DNA of 64,000 nucleotides from Alphaproteobacteria bacterium (GCA_011087645.1 JAALLF010000006.1:175454-239453), one strand, 5' to 3'. Positions 17,135 through 26,195 are shown, counted from the stretch's first letter. A program made the numbers and translations. The notes: generated by a model from the sequence alone, not told the origin.

Positions 17135-18994
17135 CTACTTCGCCGGCGCTGGCGCGCCCAGGTCGATGGCGATTTCTTCATCCTCTTCGCCGCGCCGCGC
17201 GGCGGCCTGTTGGCGCGCCCATAGGGTGGCGTAGGCGCCGCCCTGATTTAGCAAGTCGGTGTGGCGGCCGCGTTCGATGATGCGGCCCCCATCGAGCACG
17301 ATTATCTCGTCGGCGTTGACCACGGTCGACAACCGGTGGGCAATCACCAGGGTGGTGCGGTCGGCCGACACTTCATCGAGGGATTTTTGAATTTCCCGCT
17401 CGGTATGGGTGTCGAGCGCCGAGGTGGCTTCGTCGAACAGCAAAATCTGCGGCCGCTTGAGTATTGTCCGCGCGATCGCCACCCGCTGTTTTTCACCGCC
17501 GGATAATTTGAGGCCACGTTCGCCAACCATCGCGTTGTAGCCATCGGGCAGGCTCATGACGAAGTCGTGGATCTGCGCCATCCGCGCCGCCGCCTCGACC
17601 TCCGACGGCGTTGCACTCGGCCGGCCATATTGGATGTTGTAGAGCACCGTATCGTTGAACAGCACCGTGTCTTGCGGAACGATGCCGATGGCGTTGCGCA
17701 GGGTGGCCTGGGTGACGTCGCGAATATCCTGCCCGTCGATGGTGATGCGGCCCTCGTCAATATCGTAGAAGCGGAACAACAGGCGCGAGATCGTCGACTT
17801 GCCTGCGCCCGACGCCCCGACGATGGCGACCTTATTGCCGGCGGGCACTTCGAAACTGAGTCCGCGCAGAATGGGCCGCCGCTGGTCATAAGCGAAGGAC
17901 ACATTGTCGAACCGCACCACGCCGTCGCCGACCGCCAGCGGCTCGGCGTCATCGGCATCCGAGACTTCCCGGCCCTCATCGAGCAAGCCGAACATGGTTT
18001 CCATGTCGACCAGGGATTGGCGGATTTCGCGGTAGACAAAGCCGAGAAAATTCAGTGGCTGGAATAGCTGCATCATGTAGAGATTGACGGCCGTGAACTG
18101 CCCGATCGACATCGACCCGTCGGCAACCCGGTACCCGCTTAAGACCAGCAAGATCGTCATCCCCGAGGCGATGATGACACCCTGCCCGACATTCAGCAGC
18201 GATAGAGTGGTGAGGCTTTTAACCGCGGCGCGCTCATAGCGCTGCATCGAGGCGTCGTAGCGCTGGGCCTCATGTTCTTCGTTGCCGAAATACTTGACCG
18301 TCTCGAAGTTGAGCAAACTGTCGATGGCCTTGGTATTGGCCTCGCTATCGCTCTCATTCATCGCGCGGCGGTACTTCAACCGCCACTCGGTGAACAACAG
18401 CGTGAAGGCGATATAGATCGCCACGGTGATCAATGTGATGACGCTGAAGATGAAGCCGAACAGCGACCACAGGATGCCGCAAACAAGGGTGATTTCCACC
18501 AAGGTCGGCAGAATGTTGAACAGCATGAACCGCAGCAGAAAATCGATGCCCTTGATGCCGCGCTCTATGGCCCGACTGAGGCCGCCGGTTTGCCGGTCGA
18601 GATGAAAGCGCAGCGCCAGCCCATGCAAATGCCGGAAGACCAGCAGCGCGATATTGCGAATCGCCCGCTGTCCGACCTTGGCGAAGACGAAATCGCGCAA
18701 TTCGGCAAAAGCCTGTTGGCCGACCCGCAGCAAGCCGTAGCCGATCAGCAACGCCAACGGCACGGCGATGGCTGTAGCGTCCGCCGGCTGGTCGAGGGCA
18801 TCGACCGCTTTACCGAAGACCGCCGGCACGGCAACCGTCGCCACCTTCGCCGCGACGAGCAGGACAATGGCGATGAGCACCCGGGACTTCATTTCCCACT
18901 GGCCACGCGGCCACAAGTAAGGCAACAGCGCGCGTATCGCCCGCCGCTCCTGGCCCGACTCCGATGGCCTGTCCGTGTCACCCATGGTCCGCAT
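17135..18994 (-). CDS. ATM1-type ABC exporter (fused permease-ATPase)
   Basis: Homodimeric exporter of the ATM1/HMT1 (ABCB7-like) group, which moves glutathione-linked or heavy-metal conjugates and supports Fe-S and metal homeostasis. 619 residues. The N-terminal six-helix domain (about 35-330) carries the ATM1 signature YFGNEEHEAQRYDASMQRY and LNVGQGVI. The nucleotide domain (about 365-590) has Walker A GASGAGKST, signature LSGGEKQRVAIAR, Walker B ILLFDEATSALD and the H-loop IAHRLSTV. ATG 18985 is an alternative start. Downstream is the methyltransferase. Confidence 0.92.
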   Translation of the reverse strand: MRTMGDTDRPSESGQERRAIRALLPYLWPRGQWEMKSRVLIAIVLLVAAKVATVAVPAVFGKAVDALDQPADATAIAVPLALLIGYGLLRVGQQAFAELRDFVFAKVGQRAIRNIALLVFRHLHGLALRFHLDRQTGGLSRAIERGIKGIDFLLRFMLFNILPTLVEITLVCGILWSLFGFIFSVITLITVAIYIAFTLLFTEWRLKYRRAMNESDSEANTKAIDSLLNFETVKYFGNEEHEAQRYDASMQRYERAAVKSLTTLSLLNVGQGVIIASGMTILLVLSGYRVADGSMSIGQFTAVNLYMMQLFQPLNFLGFVYREIRQSLVDMETMFGLLDEGREVSDADDAEPLAVGDGVVRFDNVSFAYDQRRPILRGLSFEVPAGNKVAIVGASGAGKSTISRLLFRFYDIDEGRITIDGQDIRDVTQATLRNAIGIVPQDTVLFNDTVLYNIQYGRPSATPSEVEAAARMAQIHDFVMSLPDGYNAMVGERGLKLSGGEKQRVAIARTILKRPQILLFDEATSALDTHTEREIQKSLDEVSADRTTLVIAHRLSTVVNADEIIVLDGGRIIERGRHTDLLNQGGAYATLWARQQAAARRGEEDEEIAIDLGAPAPAK

Positions 18995-19120
18995 GAAAGT
19001 CTTTTGCCCCGCAACCGCTTACCAGGCAAGGATTTAGCCTAACCGACGGCAAAAACCAGCAGCAGGTGTGAAATAAAGTCCAGAAGTTCGACGCTATTGG
19101 TTTTCCAGCGAATCCCTCCA

Positions 19121-19192
19121 TCCTTCGACAAGCTCAGGATGAGGACGGCTAAATCTAACACACCCTCATCCTGAGCTTGTCGAAGGACGAGG
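19121..19192. repeat. Inverted pair of the dispersed palindromic repeat
   Basis: Arm one, 19121-19144, and arm two in reverse orientation, 19164-19192, share the core TTCGACAAGCTCAGGATG. It sits between the ABC exporter start and a degenerate region holding two gene fragments, next to the truncated end of the HxlR remnant. Confidence 0.9.
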
Positions 19193-19206
19193 GTGGCGCC
19201 CGCCCC

Positions 19207-19320
19207 TCACGCTAGCGGCTCCATGAAGCTGTTCGGCGCTACCCAGGTGTCGGGGATATATTTGTTACCCCAGCGGCACATCTCCTGCAGCACCGGCAAT
19301 ATGGTGAGCCGGGGTTTCTG
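19207..19320 (-). pseudogene. C-terminal remnant of an HxlR-family regulator
   Basis: On the - strand a short frame reads RLTILPVLQEMCRWGNKYIP and ends about 17 residues later at TGA 19207-19209. LPVLQEMCRWG matches the end of HxlR winged-helix regulators (usually LTxxGxxLLPVLxxLxxWG). The expected GRxL segment between RLT and ILPVL is missing and the whole N-terminal DNA-binding part is absent. The fragment abuts the GFA remnant on the opposite strand, so both look like products of one deletion. The family call is by eye. Confidence 0.6.
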
Positions 19321-19522
19321 CCCCACTTGCGGGTCGGCGATCCATTCGACCAACTCGGGCATGCCGGACTTGGCCTTTCCCCGCGCCAGCAGCCTCGACG
19401 ATCTGGAAGTCTTTCAGCCGCAACTTATCGTCTACGCCGAACGCGATGCATCTTGGGACAAGATGGATCCGGACTTGCCTGCTTTCGAAGGCATGCCGCC
19501 GCAAGACATGCCCGACATGTGA
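19301..19522 (+). pseudogene. C-terminal remnant of a GFA/CENP-V-family protein
   Basis: The frame from about 19301 encodes SRGFCPTCGSAIHSTNSG, then PRASSLDD, QLIVYAERDASW and DLPAFEGMPP, the second half of a GFA (glutathione-dependent formaldehyde-activating-like) zinc protein. The first half with its CxCxxC zinc ligands is absent; upstream bases instead belong to an HxlR fragment on the other strand. About 74 codons remain of a usual 130 or so. A functional short protein cannot be excluded but is unlikely. Confidence 0.65.
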
Positions 19523-19534
19523 TCGGTCAAGTAT

Positions 19535-19556
19535 AAAAAGTAGCTGATGTTTCAGC
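19535..19556 (-). terminator. Possible terminator of the antiporter operon
   Basis: Read on the - strand, GCTGA-AACA-TCAGC (19556 to 19543) forms a short perfect hairpin, followed after two bases by CTTTTTAT. It lies just beyond the last antiporter gene (stop at 19560). The stem is only 5 bp, so this is a modest candidate. Confidence 0.4.
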
Positions 19557-19559
19557 AGT

Positions 19560-21257
19560 TTAAAAAATATCAGTGAAGTAAAGTAGCAAATATCCCGCGA
19601 GCAATATCGCCACCCACAACACCATGCTGCCGGTCGGCCAGGTTCGCGCCAAGACCCCCTGTGGTCCATGATGGCGGTAGAGCTGGAAAACGAACCGTTC
19701 GATCCGCCGCGTGGCGATGGCGCGAAAACGGCCATAGGACCCACTACCCAGCGCGTAGGCGGTTTCCATGAAGCGGCGCGCCAGCCGGCGATAGAACCAA
19801 TCGGTATCGAGATTAGTTGCGCGCAGCATTGCCGGATACAGCCCCAACCGCATCGCTACGGTAAAGGCAAGCGCCGAGAACAGCAGGAGCTGAAGCTGCG
19901 ACAAGACGTGGGATTCGGTGTACAGCGTATAGCTGACCGGATGCGGCAGTTGATTATAGAGGGCCGAGGGAAAAACGCCGATAACGATGCTCAGAATCGC
20001 AGCGGCCGCCATCGCAACCAACATATTGGCCGGTGCTTCTTTGACCGGTTTGCTCGGGCCACGTGCGAAAAAGGCGAAGATGGGAACTTTCAAGCCGACA
20101 TAGATAAGCGCGCCCGCCGACGCGAATACCAAAGCCAGCCAGGCACCGGTATAGCCTTCCTTGGCCGCCGCCGAGAGGATCAGCGACTTACTCGCAAAAC
20201 CGCCGAACAGTGGAACGGCGGCAATGGAGGCCGCACCAACAATGCAAAAGACCGCGGTCCACGGCATCGATTTGTAGAGCCCGCCCAGCTCGGACGCCAG
20301 GGCCGTGCCGGTGCGGTGCATCACCGCGCCGACCGCCATGAACAACAGCGCCTTGTAGATGATGTGGGTAAACGCATGAGCCGCCGCCCCGTTGAGCGCC
20401 AACTCGGTGCCGATACCGACGCCAACCACCATAAACCCCAATTGAATGTTCAAACTATAGGCGAGCACCCGGCGCAGATCGTTTTCGATGACCGCATAAA
20501 ACATCGGGAACACGGCCATGATCACGCCAATCCAGATAAGCTCTTCGGTGCCGGCATAGCCGCGCGCGAGGGTGTAGACCGCGAGCTTGGTGGTGAATGC
20601 GGAGAGAATAACCGTGCCGGTCACCGTCGCTTGCGAATAGGAGTCCGGCAACCAGTTGTGCAACAGCGGGAATGCGCATTTGATGCCAAAAGCGATGAAA
20701 ATCAACAATCCGCCCGCGCCATCGAGACCGATGTTATCGAACGCGATCGACCCGGTTTCGTGCCAGCGCACGATGAGGCCAGCCAGTAGCAACACGCCGG
20801 AGCCGACCTGGACGATGAGATAACGCATCGCCGCCGCGCGCGCTTCGGGCGTGCGCCGCGCCAGGATCAGAAATACCGAAGCGATGGCGGTCAGCTCCCA
20901 ATAGACGAACAGCGTCACTAGGTCGCCGGCGAACACCGCGCCGATGGCGGCGCCGGCATAAACCAGCGATGCCGCCTGCTCGCCGGCGGCGCGCACATGC
21001 AGGGCGTAAATCACCCCGAGCAGCGAGGCGATCATGAATATGTAGCCGAAGACCCGCGACAACCGGTCGACGCGCAACAATTCCAGCTCCTGGCCGAAGG
21101 CCGGAACCGGAATCAGATTGCCTTCCGGCAGCATGTATATGAGCACAAAACCGACCACCGGCAGCGCCAGCATCCACGCCGCGCGCAGCTTTCCGCGCAG
21201 CACCGGCACCAACAGGGCGCCGAGCACCAGGATCAGACCCGGCGGAAACTCAATCAT
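19560..21257 (-). CDS. Mrp-type antiporter large subunit (NuoL/M/N-like), third copy
   Basis: Proton-pumping membrane subunit of the antiporter-like family, 565 residues with about 14 hydrophobic helices. The antiporter core is visible: FVYWELTAIASVFLIL (conserved TM5 Glu), FGIKCAFPLLHNWLPDSYSQA (TM7 Lys and following motif), VTGTVILSAFTTKLAVYTLAR and HAFTHIIYKALLFMAVGAV (TM12 Lys). The C-terminal 100 residues extend past the core, with a final helix. It is the last gene of the operon and overlaps the small membrane protein gene by eight bases. It could take the place of the MrpA N-terminal domain (inference). Confidence 0.88.
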   Translation of the reverse strand: MIEFPPGLILVLGALLVPVLRGKLRAAWMLALPVVGFVLIYMLPEGNLIPVPAFGQELELLRVDRLSRVFGYIFMIASLLGVIYALHVRAAGEQAASLVYAGAAIGAVFAGDLVTLFVYWELTAIASVFLILARRTPEARAAAMRYLIVQVGSGVLLLAGLIVRWHETGSIAFDNIGLDGAGGLLIFIAFGIKCAFPLLHNWLPDSYSQATVTGTVILSAFTTKLAVYTLARGYAGTEELIWIGVIMAVFPMFYAVIENDLRRVLAYSLNIQLGFMVVGVGIGTELALNGAAAHAFTHIIYKALLFMAVGAVMHRTGTALASELGGLYKSMPWTAVFCIVGAASIAAVPLFGGFASKSLILSAAAKEGYTGAWLALVFASAGALIYVGLKVPIFAFFARGPSKPVKEAPANMLVAMAAAAILSIVIGVFPSALYNQLPHPVSYTLYTESHVLSQLQLLLFSALAFTVAMRLGLYPAMLRATNLDTDWFYRRLARRFMETAYALGSGSYGRFRAIATRRIERFVFQLYRHHGPQGVLARTWPTGSMVLWVAILLAGYLLLYFTDIF

Positions 21258-21510
21258 CGTAATAATCCTCGGACCGGGAGAGAATTTTGCGCACGAACTT
21301 TACCGCCATCACCAAGAATATGCTGCCCAGAAATGCAAAGACCCCATAGAAGAAGGGAACGGCGTCGATCTGGTTCTCCGGATGGGTGCGAGCGACCAAA
21401 TCGGCCAAAATAACCACCGCGCACACCGCATAGAGCGCGCGCACGATCTTGGTCACGTTCTCCTTGCGGTCGAGCCAACGCGGGCGTTCTTCGGCGGGTT
21501 TATCGGTCAC
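21250..21510 (-). CDS. Small two-helix membrane protein of the Mrp operon
   Basis: 86 residues: a charged N-terminus, two hydrophobic helices (about 25-42, ALYAVCAVVILADLVA; about 53-72, FFYGVFAFLGSIFLVMAVKF) and an acidic tail. No named domain is recognised. It lies between two antiporter-like subunit genes and overlaps the downstream one, so it is probably a structural subunit of the same complex. The pattern resembles small unnamed subunits seen in alphaproteobacterial Mrp-like clusters (recollection). Confidence 0.75.
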   Translation of the reverse strand: MTDKPAEERPRWLDRKENVTKIVRALYAVCAVVILADLVARTHPENQIDAVPFFYGVFAFLGSIFLVMAVKFVRKILSRSEDYYDD

Positions 21511-21529
21511 CGGTCATCCTCCATCGCGC

Positions 21530-22996
21530 CTAGTTGCCCCCCATGATGCCGCCGAGAAATACTTCCAACCGGTCGGGCAGGAAAAACAAGACGCCACATG
21601 CCAAGGCGGTAAAACATAAGGGTATGACGCACAGCCACGGTGCCTCCTTGATGCTCGTGACTTCTACACCGTCGTCCGGTGGGGTGAAAAATGCGCGCAC
21701 CACGATCGGCATCAGATAGGCCACGTTGAGCACCGAGCTGATCATCAGCGCGGCGACAACGAAGCCGTAATCGCCGTCCATCCCGCCGAGCGCGATATAA
21801 AGCTTGCTCCATGCGCCGCCGAGCGGCGGCAGGCCGATGATCGACAGGGCGCCAATAAAGAACGCCGCCATGGTGAAGGGCATGGCCCGGCCGATACCAT
21901 TGAGCTGGCTAACTTCGGTCTTGTGGGTCGCGGTATGAATCGCACCAGCGACGAAAAACAAAGTGATCTTGCCGAACGCATGGGTGGCGACATGCATCGC
22001 CGCGCCGACCAACGCCAACGGTGTGGCGATCGCCGCGCCCAACACAATGTATGAGAGCTGGCTGACCGTCGAATAGGCCAGCCGCGCCTTCAGATTGTCT
22101 TTGGTGAGCGCCACCACCGACGCCGCCAGCAACGAAAATGTCGCCAAATAGACCAGCCATTCCGACGCGCCCGTCGCGAGCAGATGTTCGGGTCCAAAAA
22201 TATAGACCACGACCTTAAGTATCGAGAACACGCCGGCCTTGACCACGGCCACCGCGTGCAGCAACGCGCTAACCGGCGTTGGCGCCACCATCGCCGAGGG
22301 TAACCAACGATGGAACGGCATCACCGCCGCCTTGCCGATGCCGAAGGCAAACAGCGCGAGCAGCAGGCCGGTGGTCTGCGCCGTCGCGGCGCCGACCAAG
22401 ATGCCGCCGGGCTTGAAATCCAGCGTGCCAGCCAGCGCCAGGGTCCATAACAGCGCCGGGATGAAAAACACGATCGAGGTACCGATCAAGATCATCAAGT
22501 AAGTACGCGCACCGCTGCGGGCCTTTGCGTCAGCGTGATGAGCGACCAGCGGATAAGTCGAGAGCGTCAGGACTTCGTAGAAAATAAACAGGGTGAACAA
22601 ATTAGCGCTAAGCGCGATCCCCATGGTCGCGGCCAACGCGACGGCGAAGGCGACATAGAACTGCGTCTGCCGCGGCTCCCTGTTGCCGCGCATATAACCG
22701 ATCGAATAGATCGAGTTGACAATCCACAGAAACGAGGCGATCAGCGCGAAAAGCATACCCAGGGGTTCGGCCTGAAACGCCAGGCTGAGACCCGGCGCAA
22801 CGTCCAACGCAAAGACCTCCGGCCGGCCGCCGTCGATCACCCCGGCCACGATCTGCGTCACGCTGGCGAACATCAGTAGCGCGGTCACCAGGGTCACCGT
22901 TTCGCGCAGGTTGGGCTGGCGTCCGGTCAAGACGATCAGCACCGCGCCCACGAGCGGGATCAACAGGGCGGCAATCATGGCGTCGCTCGGGTTCAC
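21530..22996 (-). CDS. mrpD: Mrp-type antiporter large subunit D-like, second copy
   Basis: 488 residues, about 14 helices, NuoM/MrpD type. Core motifs are LFIFYEVLTLSTYPLVAHH (TM5 Glu), FGIGKAAVMPFHRWLPSAM (TM7 Lys and MPFHRWLP), PTPVSALLHAVAVVKAGVF (TM8 region), and HVATHAFGKITLFFVAGAI (TM12 Lys). It lies nine bases after the first mrpD in the same operon. Having a second MrpD-like subunit is unusual for classical seven-gene Mrp systems. Confidence 0.88.
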   Translation of the reverse strand: MNPSDAMIAALLIPLVGAVLIVLTGRQPNLRETVTLVTALLMFASVTQIVAGVIDGGRPEVFALDVAPGLSLAFQAEPLGMLFALIASFLWIVNSIYSIGYMRGNREPRQTQFYVAFAVALAATMGIALSANLFTLFIFYEVLTLSTYPLVAHHADAKARSGARTYLMILIGTSIVFFIPALLWTLALAGTLDFKPGGILVGAATAQTTGLLLALFAFGIGKAAVMPFHRWLPSAMVAPTPVSALLHAVAVVKAGVFSILKVVVYIFGPEHLLATGASEWLVYLATFSLLAASVVALTKDNLKARLAYSTVSQLSYIVLGAAIATPLALVGAAMHVATHAFGKITLFFVAGAIHTATHKTEVSQLNGIGRAMPFTMAAFFIGALSIIGLPPLGGAWSKLYIALGGMDGDYGFVVAALMISSVLNVAYLMPIVVRAFFTPPDDGVEVTSIKEAPWLCVIPLCFTALACGVLFFLPDRLEVFLGGIMGGN

Positions 22997-23005
22997 CGCA
23001 GGCCC

Positions 23006-24487
23006 CTAATACGCTGCATTGAGAAGAAGCGAAGCGGCTTGCTGCGCCAGACCCACGGAAAGCGACGTCTCGACGCCGAAATAGAACGCCGCGCCGACCA
23101 GCACGAAGGCCGGCACCAGCAACGCCGGCGGCGCTTCGCGCAATTGCGATACTTGCGCTGTGGGTTCGCGGAAATAGGCCACTTCGACGACCCGGCCGAT
23201 ATAGATCATGGTGACCAACGAGGCGATGACAATCAGCGCCACCAGCCACCATTGCCCCTGCTCCACCGCAGCCAGGCCGAGATACCATTTGCTGATGAAG
23301 CCAACGGTACCCGGGGTGCCCAAAAGGCTGAGTCCCAACGCCACGAAGCCAGCCATAGTGATCGGCATCTTGCGGCCGATGCCGGCCATATCCTCGATCT
23401 TCACTGAACCCAACTGGTAGAGGACATTACCGATCAGCAGGAACAGACCTGCTTTCATGATGGCGTGGTTAAAAATATGGGTCATCGCGCCGGTCAGGCC
23501 CGTCTCCGTCGCGTAACTGATACCCAATGTGATGAAACCGATCTGGGCGACGCTGGAATAGGCCAACATGCGTTTCACGTTGCTTTGGAACACCGCGACG
23601 ATCGACGCAGCAAACATGGCGACCAGGGAGAGCAACAGCAATATTTCCGGCAGCGGCGTGGTAACGAAGAATCCCTCGCCGCCGAACACCGTGTAGAAAA
23701 ACCGCAAAAACAGATAGATCGCCACCTTGGTCGCGGTGCCCGCCAGAAATGCGCTGGTGACTGAGGGTGCGAAGGCATAGGCGTTGGGCAGCCACAGATG
23801 CAGCGGAAACAGCGCCAGCTTCAGTGAGATACCGACGGTCAGGAAGGCCAGGGCCGCCAGTACCGGGCGGGTATTTTGAATTTCCGGAATGCGCTGGGCC
23901 AAATCATACAAATTCAGCGTCCCGGTCATCGCCCATAGCAGGCCGACGCCGATGACGATGAAGGTGGCGCCGACGGTACCCATGATTAGGTACTGGTAGG
24001 CCGCCGTCAGGCAGCGCCGGTCGCGGCCCATGGCGATCATCACGTAGCTGGCCAGCGACGAAATTTCCAGGAACACGAAAATATTGAAGGCGTCGCCGGT
24101 GATAGTAACACCGAGCAACCCGGTCAGCGCCAGCAGATACATGGTGTAGAACCAAGCCTGTTCGGTGCTGCCGAAGCGCGCCGCGATGCTTTTGCGCGCG
24201 TAGGGTACAATCACCGCGCCGACGCCCGAGACCACCAGCAGCACGAACACGTTGATCAGGTCGACCCGGTATTCGATGCCGATCGGCGGCGCCCAGCCGC
24301 CCATCTCGTAGGAGATAATCCCCTCGTCGAGCACCCGCAGCAGCAGGCCGATGGCGGCGGCAAACGCCGCCCAGCTAGCGATCAGCGTGATCGCCCACGC
24401 CACAGTGCCGCGCCGCACCAGCGCGCATAGCGGGGCCGCCAACAGCGGTAGCACCACCTGCAGAGCCGGTAAATGCAGGGCGATCAC
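23006..24487 (-). CDS. mrpD: Na+/H+ antiporter subunit MrpD
   Basis: About 493 residues from GTG 24487, which overlaps the mrpC stop (GTGA); the in-frame extension upstream is only antisense or shifted mrpC and is rejected. Motifs are VFLEISSLASYVMIAMG (TM5 Glu), SLKLALFPLHLWLPNAYAFA (TM7 Lys), PSVTSAFLAGTATKVAIYLFLR and HIFNHAIMKAGLFLLIG (TM12 Lys). These place it in the MrpD branch. It is the first of three antiporter-like large subunits in the operon. Confidence 0.9.
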   Translation of the reverse strand: MIALHLPALQVVLPLLAAPLCALVRRGTVAWAITLIASWAAFAAAIGLLLRVLDEGIISYEMGGWAPPIGIEYRVDLINVFVLLVVSGVGAVIVPYARKSIAARFGSTEQAWFYTMYLLALTGLLGVTITGDAFNIFVFLEISSLASYVMIAMGRDRRCLTAAYQYLIMGTVGATFIVIGVGLLWAMTGTLNLYDLAQRIPEIQNTRPVLAALAFLTVGISLKLALFPLHLWLPNAYAFAPSVTSAFLAGTATKVAIYLFLRFFYTVFGGEGFFVTTPLPEILLLLSLVAMFAASIVAVFQSNVKRMLAYSSVAQIGFITLGISYATETGLTGAMTHIFNHAIMKAGLFLLIGNVLYQLGSVKIEDMAGIGRKMPITMAGFVALGLSLLGTPGTVGFISKWYLGLAAVEQGQWWLVALIVIASLVTMIYIGRVVEVAYFREPTAQVSQLREAPPALLVPAFVLVGAAFYFGVETSLSVGLAQQAASLLLNAAY

Positions 24488-24840
24488 GCGTCGGTCTCCA
24501 GCTCTTGCACTTCGTCGTCCTCGACGGTGCCGTAAGCTTCGTGGATGCGCACCACAAATGCCATGCCAAGCGCGATTGTGGCGACGCCGACGACGATAGC
24601 GGTCAGAATCAGCACATGGGGCAGCGGGTTGGAATAGAGCTCGAATTCCTTGGCGAGGATTGGCGCCGTACCGCCGAGGATTTTGCCGGGCGACAGAAAC
24701 AGCAGATATACCGAAGTCTGGAAAATTCCCAAGCCGACCAATTTTTTGACCATGTTGCCGTGGGCGACGATGATGTACAGGCCGCCAACCATCAGGAAGA
24801 TGGTGACCCAGTAATTCACGCTGGCGAGTATATCGGTCAT
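24484..24840 (-). CDS. mrpC: Na+/H+ antiporter subunit MrpC (NuoK-like)
   Basis: 118 residues with three membrane helices, like NuoK. Typical segments are VNYWVTIFLMVGGLYIIVAH, NMVKKLVGLGIFQTSVYLLFL and PLPHVLILTAIVVGVATIALGMAFVVRIHE, including the PLPHVLILTAIVV block seen in MrpC. It overlaps the B-type gene upstream by four bases and mrpD downstream by four. An acidic tail closes the protein. Confidence 0.93.
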   Translation of the reverse strand: MTDILASVNYWVTIFLMVGGLYIIVAHGNMVKKLVGLGIFQTSVYLLFLSPGKILGGTAPILAKEFELYSNPLPHVLILTAIVVGVATIALGMAFVVRIHEAYGTVEDDEVQELETDA

Positions 24841-25814
24841 TCGCGGCGCCAGTCGTCGGGCTTGTCGGTTTCGTCATCGGCCAGCGCATCCTCGGCGCGG
24901 CCGCCGAAGGCGTAGAAGATCGCCAGCATGGTCGATGCCACGGTCACGAAGACGCCGGCCTCGACGATCAGAATACCGAGATGCTGGCCCGCTTTCTGAC
25001 TACTACCCAGCGGCGAATAGTCGAGATAATTGGCGTCGAGCAGGAGGCCGGCGACGCCGGTGCCGGCAAAGATCAGCACGCCCAGTGGAATCAGCGTGTG
25101 GACGACGCGCTGGGGGACCACCGCGCGGGCCGCCATGACGCCGAAAATCATGCCATAGAGAATGATCGCCGCCGCCGCCGCGACGCCAGCCTGGAATCCG
25201 CCGCCGGGCCCATAGTCGCCGTGGAACTGCACATAGAGCGCGAACAGCAGGATCACCGGCAGCAGCAGCTTCACCACGACGCGCAGAATGATGGTGTCCC
25301 GCATCATGGTGGCGTCCCCTTCTCCGCGCCGGCGCACCGCGGTAAGTAGAACCAAAACGCCGATGCCGCCGGTGAAGATGACCGTGACCTCGCCCAGCGT
25401 GTCGTAACCGCGGTAGCTGGCCAGCACGGCGGTGACCACGTTGGGCGCCCCGGTCTCTTTTTTGGCATTTTCCAGATAGTACGGTGCGACGTGCTGATTC
25501 TGCGGATTGTCGGCGCGCCCGAACGGCGGCAGGTCAATGGTCCCATAGATCAGCGCGCCGCCGGTGAGCAGGCACACGATCAACGGAATGACAGGGCTGT
25601 GGCGGAGCGGCGCCTCGCGGGTCTTGACGAGCCCCAGCACCGCCAGCATCAGCACCGTCGACATGCCGGCGCCGACCGCCGCTTCGGTCATCGCCACATC
25701 GACCGCGTCGAGCGCCACCATGACCGTCGCCATCAAGAAACTGTAGATGCCCCCCATCATGACCACCACGAACAGATTGTGGGCGCGGATCACGCCGAAC
25801 ACGGCGGCGACCAT
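24837..25814 (-). CDS. Fused DUF4040 (MrpA C-terminal-like)/MrpB antiporter subunit
   Basis: 325 residues. The first part (about 1-60) is a DUF4040 segment (ALDAVDVAMTEAAVGAGMST) normally at the MrpA C-terminus. It is followed by an MbhE/MrpA-tail-like region (GYDTLGEVTVIFTGGIGVLVLL). The second part (about 165-300) is MrpB/MnhB (VVVKLLLPVILLFALYVQFHGDYGPGGGFQAGV). ATG 25814 would delete half of the first helix. The frame stays open upstream (IELLINTVLLLL) without ATG, GTG or TTG, so initiation at an unusual codon such as ATC 25850 or CTG 25841, inside the mrpG end, is possible. Confidence 0.88.
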   Translation of the reverse strand: MVAAVFGVIRAHNLFVVVMMGGIYSFLMATVMVALDAVDVAMTEAAVGAGMSTVLMLAVLGLVKTREAPLRHSPVIPLIVCLLTGGALIYGTIDLPPFGRADNPQNQHVAPYYLENAKKETGAPNVVTAVLASYRGYDTLGEVTVIFTGGIGVLVLLTAVRRRGEGDATMMRDTIILRVVVKLLLPVILLFALYVQFHGDYGPGGGFQAGVAAAAAIILYGMIFGVMAARAVVPQRVVHTLIPLGVLIFAGTGVAGLLLDANYLDYSPLGSSQKAGQHLGILIVEAGVFVTVASTMLAIFYAFGGRAEDALADDETDKPDDWRRE

Positions 25815-25837
25815 CAGCAGGAGCAGAACAGTGTTGA

Positions 25838-26191
25838 TCAGGAGTTCGATGGTTCGTCCTCCCCCGCGATATGGCCGCCGGTCTCGTCATGGGCGACCTT
25901 GGGCCGGTTGCCGGCGTGCAGCGCCGCCTGCGCCAACGCGTGGGTCGCCACCGGGCTCGTCAACAAAATCAGCCCCATGATGATGATCAGCTTGGCGCTG
26001 ACCAGGGTGAAGCCGGCTTGCAGGATCAGGCCAATGATAATGAAGCCCGCACCCAGCGTGTCGGTGACCGAGGCAGCGTGCAGGCGCGCGAACATTCCCG
26101 GCATACGCAGGACGCCGACCATGCCGATGATGCAGAACGCCCCCCCCGCGACGAGAAAGAACCAGCTCAGAATGTCGACAAGGATCGCCAT
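25838..26191 (-). CDS. mrpG: Na+/H+ antiporter subunit MrpG
   Basis: 117 residues with three helices. MrpG signature segments are FFLVAGGAFCIIGMVGVLRMPGMFARLHAASVTDTLG (split here only by eye) and GLILQAGFTLVSAKLIIIMGLILLTSPVATHALAQAAL. The G-V-x-R-x-P-D/G motif is present. The tail is polar. It follows mrpF after four bases; its stop lies just before the DUF4040/MrpB start. Confidence 0.92.
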   Translation of the reverse strand: MAILVDILSWFFLVAGGAFCIIGMVGVLRMPGMFARLHAASVTDTLGAGFIIIGLILQAGFTLVSAKLIIIMGLILLTSPVATHALAQAALHAGNRPKVAHDETGGHIAGEDEPSNS

Positions 26192-26195
26192 CGCG

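Noticed and set aside
18272..19042. A long + strand frame opposite the ABC exporter
   Set aside because: It lies wholly antisense to a convincing ATM1-type exporter and is rich in Gln, Asp and Arg with no motif.
19668..20789. A 373-codon + strand frame opposite the third antiporter subunit
   Set aside because: Composition is typical of the antisense strand of a membrane-protein gene; no domain is seen, and the - strand gene has all expected motifs.
23006..24889. Extended N-terminus for MrpD up to 24889
   Set aside because: The extra 134 codons overlap mrpC in another frame and are Arg/Pro/His-rich; GTG 24487 overlaps the mrpC stop and gives normal length.
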